49,070 nucleotides of DNA. It comes from Candidatus Uhrbacteria bacterium RIFCSPHIGHO2_01_FULL_63_20 (GTDB lineage Bacteria; Patescibacteriota; Patescibacteriia; UBA9934; GWF2-40-263). Positions 28,398 to 35,835 of this stretch are shown here, one piece after another (the first letter of the stretch is position 1; each line of letters begins with the position of its first letter). The notes under the pieces are model-generated. The model was not told the DNA's origin. It saw only the letters and a list, made by a program, of their open reading frames with translations, and did no database searches. The stretch is taken from contig MGDT01000004.1 of assembly GCA_001791045.1 (NCBI GenBank), positions 34,622 through 83,691 of the forward strand, given 5' to 3'. The translations under genes were made by a program, and so were the position numbers.

Positions 28398-29783
28398 TCA
28401 CGATACCGCGGGCTTCTTCCGGCGTGAAGAGGGGGGAGAGGCAAGCGGCAGGCGCACGCTGAACGTCGATCCCTTGCCCGGCCCGGCGCTCTCCGCGGCG
28501 ATCTCCCCTTTCATGGCCGTGACCAGCCTGTGCACCACGTACAGGCCCAGGCCCGAGGACGTCTTCACGTTCTTGGACGCCGACCCGCGCGCGAACTTCT
28601 CGTACAGATGCCGCTGGTCCGCCCGGCTCATCCCGTACCCGGTGTCCTTCACGGCGAGGACCAGATCCGCGCCCTCCTTGCGCATGAGCACCTCCACCGA
28701 CCCCTTGGGCGTGTACTTGACCGCGTTGTCCACCAGGTTCATCACCACCTCCTTGAACTTCTCCTCGTCCGCCGAGATGACGAACGACCCGACCGGCACC
28801 TTGCACTTGAGGTCGATCCCCTGCTGCTTAGCCTTCGGTCTCACGAAATCCGCCACCCAGCAGGCCACCTTGCCGGCGTCCACGGGCTCGACCTTGACGG
28901 CGAGCCGCCCGGACTCGATGCGGGTCAAGTCGAGCAGGTGGTTCACGAGCAGGATGAGCTGCTCGTTGCTTTGGGATACCGTCTCGATCGCCCCGCGCTG
29001 CTTGGCGTTGACCGTGCCGAGCATGCCGTCGGAGAGCATCGCGATGTACCCCTTGGTGATGGCAAGCGGCGTGCGCAGCTGGTGGGTGGCGATCGACAGG
29101 AATTCGGTCTTGAGCGCGTCGAGCTCCTTCAGCTTGTCGTTGGCGGCCTTGAGCTTCCCGGCCGTGCGCTCGAGCGACTCGTGGATCCGCGCCTTCTGGA
29201 TGGCGATCACGATCAGGTTGAGCACCCCGCTGATCGCTTCCCGCTCGTATTCGCTCAGGTCGTTGGCGGAGCGGTTGAGCCCCACGACCAGCACCCCGAC
29301 GCGTTCCCGATCGGCGCGCAGCGGGAGCACGAGCGAATGGGCGACGCCCAGCGCGTCGGAGAACGAGCCGACCTGCGCGCGGGAATACGACGGAAAGAGC
29401 ACGTCGGGAAGCGAATCGGTCCGCGCGCGCTTGCCGGATCGGGCGACCGTCGCGCACAGGTTCTTGCGGTTCGCAAGCGGGATCGGCCTGGCCGTCTCGG
29501 GCATCAGGCACAGCTCGCGCGCCTTGGCGCACGCGATCGCTTTCCATTTGAGCGCCTTCCCGTCGACCACGGCCATCGCGATGATGGGATAGTTGAATTC
29601 CGAAGCGAGGATGCGGGCGATGTCCTTGGACATCGCCTCGACCTCAAGCGACGACATGGCCGCCTCGTCGATGCGGCGCAGCAGCGCCATGGTCTTGTTG
29701 CGCACCGCGAGTTCCGCGTTCTTCGCGTACAGCTCGCGGTTGGCCTCGTCGAGCCGTTTGCGGGATTTCCCCCACCCCCACAT
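28398..29783 (-). CDS. Histidine kinase with N-terminal GAF-like domain, no TM segment
   Basis: H-box SIATHQLRTPLAITKGY, N-box NLVDNAVKYTPKG, G-boxes DTGYGMS and SSGLGLYVVHRL. Confidence 0.92.
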   Translation of the reverse strand: MWGWGKSRKRLDEANRELYAKNAELAVRNKTMALLRRIDEAAMSSLEVEAMSKDIARILASEFNYPIIAMAVVDGKALKWKAIACAKARELCLMPETARPIPLANRKNLCATVARSGKRARTDSLPDVLFPSYSRAQVGSFSDALGVAHSLVLPLRADRERVGVLVVGLNRSANDLSEYEREAISGVLNLIVIAIQKARIHESLERTAGKLKAANDKLKELDALKTEFLSIATHQLRTPLAITKGYIAMLSDGMLGTVNAKQRGAIETVSQSNEQLILLVNHLLDLTRIESGRLAVKVEPVDAGKVACWVADFVRPKAKQQGIDLKCKVPVGSFVISADEEKFKEVVMNLVDNAVKYTPKGSVEVLMRKEGADLVLAVKDTGYGMSRADQRHLYEKFARGSASKNVKTSSGLGLYVVHRLVTAMKGEIAAESAGPGKGSTFSVRLPLASPPSSRRKKPAVS

Positions 29784-29792
29784 ACGGCCCGG

Positions 29793-30065
29793 CTACCGGA
29801 GGATCTCGGGGACGTCCGTTTCCTCCACGTCTGGCAGCAGGGTCTTCACGGCGTCGCGGCAGACTTCCACGGACGCCGGGCCGAACAGCCCTTCGTACCG
29901 CGACACGAGTCCCGCGAGCGCCGCCTTGGCCGGGCCCGAGATGCTCACGCTCTTGCCGGAAACCTTGAGGCCGGACACCTTCTGCGCCTCGCGCCAAGCC
30001 ATGGGCCCGATGACGAGCTCCTGTTCCTGGATGATGCGTTCCGCGAGGGTCGCTGCGCCCGGCAT
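29793..30065 (-). CDS. Hypothetical 90-aa protein between sensor and kinase
   Basis: IGPMAWREAQKVSGLKVSG...ALAGLVSRYEGLFGPASVEVCRDAVK; tightly packed. Confidence 0.6.
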   Translation of the reverse strand: MPGAATLAERIIQEQELVIGPMAWREAQKVSGLKVSGKSVSISGPAKAALAGLVSRYEGLFGPASVEVCRDAVKTLLPDVEETDVPEILR

Positions 30066-30067
30066 AT

Positions 30068-30931
30068 TTATTTCCGGTTAGTGCCCGTTTCCTGATTCGA
30101 AACGTCCGGCCTGAACATGGTCAAACCCAGTGCCAGCGTGAACATCGTGGTCGTAAAGAACAGGTCGACAAGATGACCGTTAAAATACGTTTCCATGGTC
30201 GTCGTGTAAGAAAACACGATGTCTGAAACGTAATTCATCATGAATCCGGCAAAAAGGACCAGAACGGCTTTTCTGTAGATCCCTCCCAACAGCTTCCGGG
30301 AGAGGATGAACGCCAGGAGGGTAGCCGACGCGATCACGATATCTCCAAGGGGATAAAAGAGGTCAAAAAATCCCTTCACCGCTCCGCCGTCTAATCCGAT
30401 GACTCCCCCTCGAGCAACCGTGATGACCAGATAGTAGGACAACGCGGCCATGAGAAGAGGGGCGAGAAGCAAAGGGATCTTGCTCCCCTGTCCGCGCAAG
30501 GCGAACTTCGCGCCACCTACCTTCGCGAGCTCATAAATGCCGTAGGTCCACAGCGGCCAGCTGCAGATGAAAATCGCGTCAGCCAAGGACGGGTACGGCA
30601 CTTCGACGTCGGTAAAGAAGAGATAGTAGTTCCACACCACCATGCCCAACCCCCAGGCGATGGTTCCGAGGGACAGCGAGGCGAGTGCCCGTCCCACGAC
30701 GCTCCTGATCCCTCCCCAATGCAGGGCGTTCAGAAGACCGAACCCCCCTCCCACGAGCGGGATCACCGTCATCCCGATGAGGAACGGTTTAAGGAGGAAT
30801 TCGAAATCCGGACCTTCGTACGTACCTGCGAACCCCGTGCGGACGATGAAGAGCGCCCACAGAGCCACGGTAAGGAGAAAGAGGATGACTAATACGAACG
30901 TTTGCCTGTTCCGAAGACGGAGGATATTCAT
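30068..30931 (-). CDS. Multi-TM membrane protein, sensor-like
   Basis: About 8-9 hydrophobic helices; VPYPSLADAIFICSWPLWTYGIYEL resembles N-terminal membrane sensors of some signalling proteins. Confidence 0.6.
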   Translation of the reverse strand: MNILRLRNRQTFVLVILFLLTVALWALFIVRTGFAGTYEGPDFEFLLKPFLIGMTVIPLVGGGFGLLNALHWGGIRSVVGRALASLSLGTIAWGLGMVVWNYYLFFTDVEVPYPSLADAIFICSWPLWTYGIYELAKVGGAKFALRGQGSKIPLLLAPLLMAALSYYLVITVARGGVIGLDGGAVKGFFDLFYPLGDIVIASATLLAFILSRKLLGGIYRKAVLVLFAGFMMNYVSDIVFSYTTTMETYFNGHLVDLFFTTTMFTLALGLTMFRPDVSNQETGTNRK

Positions 30932-31686
30932 ACCAGCTTTTTAGCCTTACACAGGATGATACCAGTAAAACCTTCTTCCTCCCACTGCGAGACACGATGG
31001 GAACGGACATCCAGGGAGCGCGGGTCAAACCCGTGCTTGCGCAAGGCGTCCCGAACGTCCTTTTCATGGACATTCGCGCTCGGGAACGAAAAATTTCCAG
31101 ACTTGTACGAGCGGCTCTTCCGGAGGGCGGAGAGGATGAGCCACCCGCCGGGCGCCACCAGGCCCGCCAGGTTCTTCATGGCCGATTCCCACCGGGCCTT
31201 GGATGAACTGACGCATTCGACGCAATAAAACGATGTGACGAGCGGGAACTGCTTCTTCCTGCCTAACGGTAGCGCCTTGAACAGGTCGGCGCGGAATACC
31301 CGCACGATCTTTTTCTTCAGGAGCCGGATGCGCGCCCGCACCCCCTGAGGGGTCACGCGCCCCCCTTCCAGCCGGATGACGCCCTCGACGTAGGGACGCC
31401 AGTCATGCGCCGCGTCGTCGCCGCGGATCCATTTCTTCACTTCGCGGATGTTGGACGGGAGGTATTCGGCCAGGTAAATCTTGCCGACATGGCCGGCGAA
31501 TGGGGTGACGTGGTGGATGGTAGGGCCGGCACCGACCTCGAGCATTTCCGAAAAATCCCCCTCTGATCCGAGGAACTTGATGATGAAATCGAAGATGTAC
31601 CGCTCGTCTTCGGCGACGTCCTTGGTCGCATAGTAATGCCGGAGGTAGTCCTGTGGCCGCCACTTCCTGTAGCTCGCTGTCGGCAT
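30928..31686 (-). CDS. SAM-dependent methyltransferase, NNMT/PNMT/TEMT-like
   Basis: PQDYLRHYYATKD, MLEVGAGPTIHHV, YLAEYLPSNIREVKKWIRGDDAAHDWRPYV, FYCVECVSSSKARWESAMKNLAGLVAPGGWL. Confidence 0.75.
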   Translation of the reverse strand: MPTASYRKWRPQDYLRHYYATKDVAEDERYIFDFIIKFLGSEGDFSEMLEVGAGPTIHHVTPFAGHVGKIYLAEYLPSNIREVKKWIRGDDAAHDWRPYVEGVIRLEGGRVTPQGVRARIRLLKKKIVRVFRADLFKALPLGRKKQFPLVTSFYCVECVSSSKARWESAMKNLAGLVAPGGWLILSALRKSRSYKSGNFSFPSANVHEKDVRDALRKHGFDPRSLDVRSHRVSQWEEEGFTGIILCKAKKLV

Positions 31687-31702
31687 AGTGGGTCTGAACC
31701 GA

Positions 31703-32173
31703 TTACCCCCTGGAGCGCGCGCGGTTCTTTCGAGCCATCACTTTTTTGGCCTCGTCCTTGCTCATGTGGACGTATTTTTCTCCGCGCAAGAAGAACTTTT
31801 CTTCTATCTCTTTCGGCCTGAACACCTTCCTCGTGAATTCCTTCACGTCTTCGACGCGATATTTCTTGCAGCTATAGACGTCGATGGAGACGAAATCGGT
31901 AGGGGTGAGGGTGTGGATGGAGATGCCGGATTCCACGACCGGCACCCAGCCGCTGATGCCCGCCTTGTCCGGATACTTGACCGGGTCGGTGTACACCACG
32001 AACGGCTGCGTCTGCTTGTGCATCTTGAGGAGCGCCGTCATGTCATCCAGGTACTTGTAGCAGATTTCCATGCTGTCGACGGCCTTGTGGTCGCACCCGT
32101 AACAATCCAGGACCGTGTGGTACCCGAACACCGTCTTTGGCCCCCGTATCTTCTTCCCGTCCTTTTTTTTCAT
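31703..32173 (-). CDS. S-adenosylmethionine decarboxylase (SpeD)-superfamily proenzyme, divergent
   Basis: FGYHTVLDCYGCD; VESGISIHTLTPTDFVSIDVYSCK keeps processing Ser, His at S+5, Cys at S+20. Start MKKKDGKKIRG at 32173. Confidence 0.8.
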   Translation of the reverse strand: MKKKDGKKIRGPKTVFGYHTVLDCYGCDHKAVDSMEICYKYLDDMTALLKMHKQTQPFVVYTDPVKYPDKAGISGWVPVVESGISIHTLTPTDFVSIDVYSCKKYRVEDVKEFTRKVFRPKEIEEKFFLRGEKYVHMSKDEAKKVMARKNRARSRG

Positions 32174-32220
32174 ACATTCGCGTTCCCGAACATGGCGATC
32201 CGCCACCATGAAGCCCGAGG

Positions 32221-32229
32221 ATTATAGCA
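32221..32229 (-). promoter_or_regulatory. Extended -10 promoter TGCTATAAT upstream of the SpeD-like gene
   Basis: Minus strand CGTGCTATAATCC, 48 nt before the 32173 start. Confidence 0.55.
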
Positions 32230-32281
32230 CGATGGAACCGCCGAATACGCTTGGCACGGCGGATACGTGGGTCGCGGGAAC

Positions 32282-32914
32282 CTAACGCCCCCGGAATCGT
32301 CCCTGGATGAGGGGTCTCCAAATGTAGTACGTCACCAGACCGTTCTCGAGGATCATGTACGCGGCATACAGGTAATCCACGGTCCCCCAGGTCTCGACGG
32401 TAAGCACGTTTACGAGCGAGGCGACCACGGTCAGCATCCATGCGTTGCGGTTCTCCGTGAACGGGGCCACGCGCACCTTCATGATCGTCGGGAAGATGCC
32501 GAGAAACTGCGTCAGCAGGAGCAGGATCGTGGCGAGAAGCGCGCTCTCTCCCGTGCTCCACCCGAGCACGACGCCCGTGTACCACCACAGGCTCCCCGCC
32601 ACGGCGGCGCCCACCAGGCACACCGTGTCCGTCTGGGACCAGCGGGAATAGCCATATCGGATAGAAAGGATCGCGCTCGGCAGGAACGCCACGGCATAGG
32701 CCGCCGACAATCCGGCCGCAAGCCCGCCGCCCGCCTTGAAGTAACTGACGGCCAGCATCCCATGCAGGACCGTCAGGATCCAGAAGGTGCTCCGGCTCGG
32801 TCTCACCTTTTCGCCGCTCAGTCGATCGGGCACGAAGATGCCTCGGACGGACATCCACTCGGATACGAAAATGAGCAGCGGAACGATGATGCCGGCGATG
32901 CTTTGTATGGTCAT
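32282..32914 (-). CDS. Membrane protein, hypothetical
   Basis: About 6-7 TM segments. Confidence 0.6.
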   Translation of the reverse strand: MTIQSIAGIIVPLLIFVSEWMSVRGIFVPDRLSGEKVRPSRSTFWILTVLHGMLAVSYFKAGGGLAAGLSAAYAVAFLPSAILSIRYGYSRWSQTDTVCLVGAAVAGSLWWYTGVVLGWSTGESALLATILLLLTQFLGIFPTIMKVRVAPFTENRNAWMLTVVASLVNVLTVETWGTVDYLYAAYMILENGLVTYYIWRPLIQGRFRGR

Positions 32915-32923
32915 GGATCCTCC

Positions 32924-34621
32924 TTACATTTCCTCCACCGTGTCGATCCCGAGCAGCGCGAGGCCGTTTGAAAGCACTTGGGACACGGCCGCGGTGAGCG
33001 CGAGGCGCGCCTCGCGCGTCGCCCCTTCCGAGGCGAGCACCGGACAGGTCTCGTAGAACTCCGCGAAGGCCTTGCACAGATCGAACAGGAACTGCGCGAT
33101 CGCGCTGGGTCTAATCCCCGTGGCCGCCTCGTGCACCACGTCGGGATAGCTCGCGATCTTCACGAGGATCCGGCGCTCCACGGGGCTCGAGAGCGCGGAG
33201 GCATCGGGGGATTTCTTCGCGCGTCCGGCTTTGCGCAGGATGCTCTTGGTCCGGGCATAGCTGTACAGGAGGTACGGCCCCGTGAACCCGTCGAAGGACA
33301 GCGCCTCCTCCATGTCGAAGGTGATCTTCTTGTCCAGATCCTGCTTGAGCACCCCGAACCGGATGGCGGCGAAGGCCACGGCGCGCGCGGAGGCCGCGAC
33401 CTTGCGCTCCTTCCACTCCGGGTGACGCGTGTTCGTCTCGGACGCCGCCATCCCGAGCATGGAATCCCGGAACGTCTCGTACCGGATAATGTTCCCCTTG
33501 CGGGAAGACATCGCCCCTTCCTTGAGCGTGATGAACTCGTAGCTCACGTGCCCGAGCTCCTTTTGGAACCCGGCGCGCTTGAGCGTCGAAAACAGCTGCT
33601 TGAGCGCGAGCGACTGGCGGCCGTCCACCACGTACAAGCTGCGATCCGCGCGGTAGTCCTCGTCCTTGCGGTACGCGAGCGCGAGGTCCTTGGCGTTGTA
33701 CAGGAGCGCCCCGTCGGACTTCACGAGCAGGTTCACCCCGAGACCCGCATCCTCCAGGTCCACGATGACCGCGCCCTGGCTTTCCTTCGCGATCCCGTTC
33801 GCCTTCAGTTCCTCGACGATGCGCTTGGTCTCCCCGATGAGCTCGGACTCGTAATACGTCTTGTCGATGGTGAGGGAGAGCTCCTTGAAGATCGCCTTCA
33901 GTTCCTTGAGCGACCACCCGCGGCTTTTCTTCCACAGCGAGACGTACGGCCCCTTGAGCTCCTCGAGGTCGCGATGGATCGCCGAAATCTCTTCCTTCAC
34001 GCGGGGATCCGCCTCCTCCTCGCGCACCGCCTCGGCATACATGCGCCCCATGAACGCGATGCGGTCCTCCTTGCCCGGCATCTCCCCGGACCTCTTCATC
34101 CGCCAGAGCGTCTTCGCGACATGGGTGCCCAGGTCGTTGATGTAGGACACGGGAATCACCTCGAACCCGGCAGCGGACAAGAGGTTCGCCACGGCCTGGC
34201 CCACGAAGAAATTGCGCAGGTGCCCCACGTGCACCTCCTTGTGCGTGTTCGGGTTCGCGAACTCCACCATCACGCGCGACTTGGCCGCTTCCGCGCGGCC
34301 GTACCCGTCCTTCTCCTTCGCGATGTCCGCGAGCACGGCCTTGCCAAGCGCCTCGGGGTCGAGCGTGAAGTTCACGAACGGCCCGGCGGACACGGCTTTC
34401 GCCACGAACCCCTTGGGCTCCACCTTGGCCGCGATCTCGCTCGCGAGCTCGAAAGGGCTCCGCTTCAAAGCCTTTGACAGCGCGAAGCACGGGAACGCCA
34501 CCTCGCCCATGGACGGGTCCGGCGGGGTGGTCAAATCCGCCACGGTGGGGGTGAATTCCTTCCCCACCGCGCTCTTGAGCTCCAACAGGATCTGTTTTTT
34601 GGCGTCCTGGAACGCGGACAT
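32924..34621 (-). CDS. argS: Arginyl-tRNA synthetase
   Basis: VEFANPNTHKEVHVGHLRNFFVGQAVANLL; C-terminal anticodon-binding region. Confidence 0.97.
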   Translation of the reverse strand: MSAFQDAKKQILLELKSAVGKEFTPTVADLTTPPDPSMGEVAFPCFALSKALKRSPFELASEIAAKVEPKGFVAKAVSAGPFVNFTLDPEALGKAVLADIAKEKDGYGRAEAAKSRVMVEFANPNTHKEVHVGHLRNFFVGQAVANLLSAAGFEVIPVSYINDLGTHVAKTLWRMKRSGEMPGKEDRIAFMGRMYAEAVREEEADPRVKEEISAIHRDLEELKGPYVSLWKKSRGWSLKELKAIFKELSLTIDKTYYESELIGETKRIVEELKANGIAKESQGAVIVDLEDAGLGVNLLVKSDGALLYNAKDLALAYRKDEDYRADRSLYVVDGRQSLALKQLFSTLKRAGFQKELGHVSYEFITLKEGAMSSRKGNIIRYETFRDSMLGMAASETNTRHPEWKERKVAASARAVAFAAIRFGVLKQDLDKKITFDMEEALSFDGFTGPYLLYSYARTKSILRKAGRAKKSPDASALSSPVERRILVKIASYPDVVHEAATGIRPSAIAQFLFDLCKAFAEFYETCPVLASEGATREARLALTAAVSQVLSNGLALLGIDTVEEM

Positions 34622-34622
34622 A

Positions 34623-35834
34623 TCACCCTTTCACCACCCGCACGAAATGCCGCTTTCCTTTTTGCACGACCACGCCTTCCGCGCTGGGGATCACCTCGGC
34701 GTCGTACCCCTCGATCACGTGTCCGCCCACTTTCACCCCGCCGCCGTCGATGAGCCGCTTGGCTTCGCCTTTGGACGCGACGAGCTTGGCATCCGCGAGG
34801 ACGTCGAGGATGTTCACTTTGGCCTTCTTCACGACGAGCGTCGGGATGTCCGTCGGCGTCTCGTGGCGCTGGAAGGTGGAAGCGAACGCTTCCTGCGCCT
34901 TCGCCGCGGCTTTCTCGCCGTGGAAGAACGCCGCGACCGCGCGTGCGAGGCGCATCTTGAGGTCGCGCGGGTTCTCTGACTTGAGCGCGCCCTCGATCGC
35001 CTTCAACTCGGCTTCATCCACGCGGGTGAGCACCTCGAACCCGGGCACGATCATGGCGTCGCCCCAGCTCATCACCTTGCCGAACATCTGTTCGGCCGAA
35101 TCCTCGAGCGTGATCATGTTCCCTTCGCTCTTCCCCATCTTCTTTCCGGTTGGGTCGGTGAGCAGCTTGGTGGCGATCACGAACTTCTCCTTCTTCTTGA
35201 GCGCTTTCACGAAGTCCCGTCCGACCAGCATGTTGAATGTCTGGTCATTTCCGCCGATCTCTCCATCCACGCTCATGGCGACCGAATCGTACCCTTGCAT
35301 GATGGGATAGAGGAACTCGTGCATGAACACGGGCTTCCCGTCTTCACGACGCTTCTCGAACATGTCGCGTTCCTCCAGACGCTGTACTGTCGTATGGGCA
35401 GCAAGCTCTACCAGGTCCGCCAAGGACATGTTCGCGAGCCACTGGGAATTGTATTTCAACTCCGCCTTGTTCGAGCCGGAAAAATTCAAGATTTTCCCTG
35501 CTTGCGCCTTATAGTGCTTGGCATTCGCAAGCACTTCTTTGCGGGTCTGCTTCTTCCTTGTCGCCGTCTTGTCCGTAGGATCGCCGATCATCGCGGTAAA
35601 ATCGCCGATGAGCAGGATGACCTTGTGTCCGAGATCCTGAAGCTCCCGGAGTTTCATCAGCGGAATGACATGTCCGAGATGGAGCGTCGGCCCGGTGGGG
35701 TCCACGCCGAGGTAAATCGTGAGACGCTCCCCCTTTGAGAGCCACGCTTTCACGAAATCACGCGACGGATACACGTTCTCCACGCCCCGCGTGAGAAAGG
35801 CGTCGATCTTTTTCGCTTCGGTGACCACGGGCAT
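34623..35834 (-). CDS. tyrS: Tyrosyl-tRNA synthetase
   Basis: IYLGVDPTGPTLHLGHVIPLMKL, DPTGKKMGKSEGN, C-terminal S4-like domain. Confidence 0.95.
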   Translation of the reverse strand: MPVVTEAKKIDAFLTRGVENVYPSRDFVKAWLSKGERLTIYLGVDPTGPTLHLGHVIPLMKLRELQDLGHKVILLIGDFTAMIGDPTDKTATRKKQTRKEVLANAKHYKAQAGKILNFSGSNKAELKYNSQWLANMSLADLVELAAHTTVQRLEERDMFEKRREDGKPVFMHEFLYPIMQGYDSVAMSVDGEIGGNDQTFNMLVGRDFVKALKKKEKFVIATKLLTDPTGKKMGKSEGNMITLEDSAEQMFGKVMSWGDAMIVPGFEVLTRVDEAELKAIEGALKSENPRDLKMRLARAVAAFFHGEKAAAKAQEAFASTFQRHETPTDIPTLVVKKAKVNILDVLADAKLVASKGEAKRLIDGGGVKVGGHVIEGYDAEVIPSAEGVVVQKGKRHFVRVVKG

Positions 35835-35835
35835 A

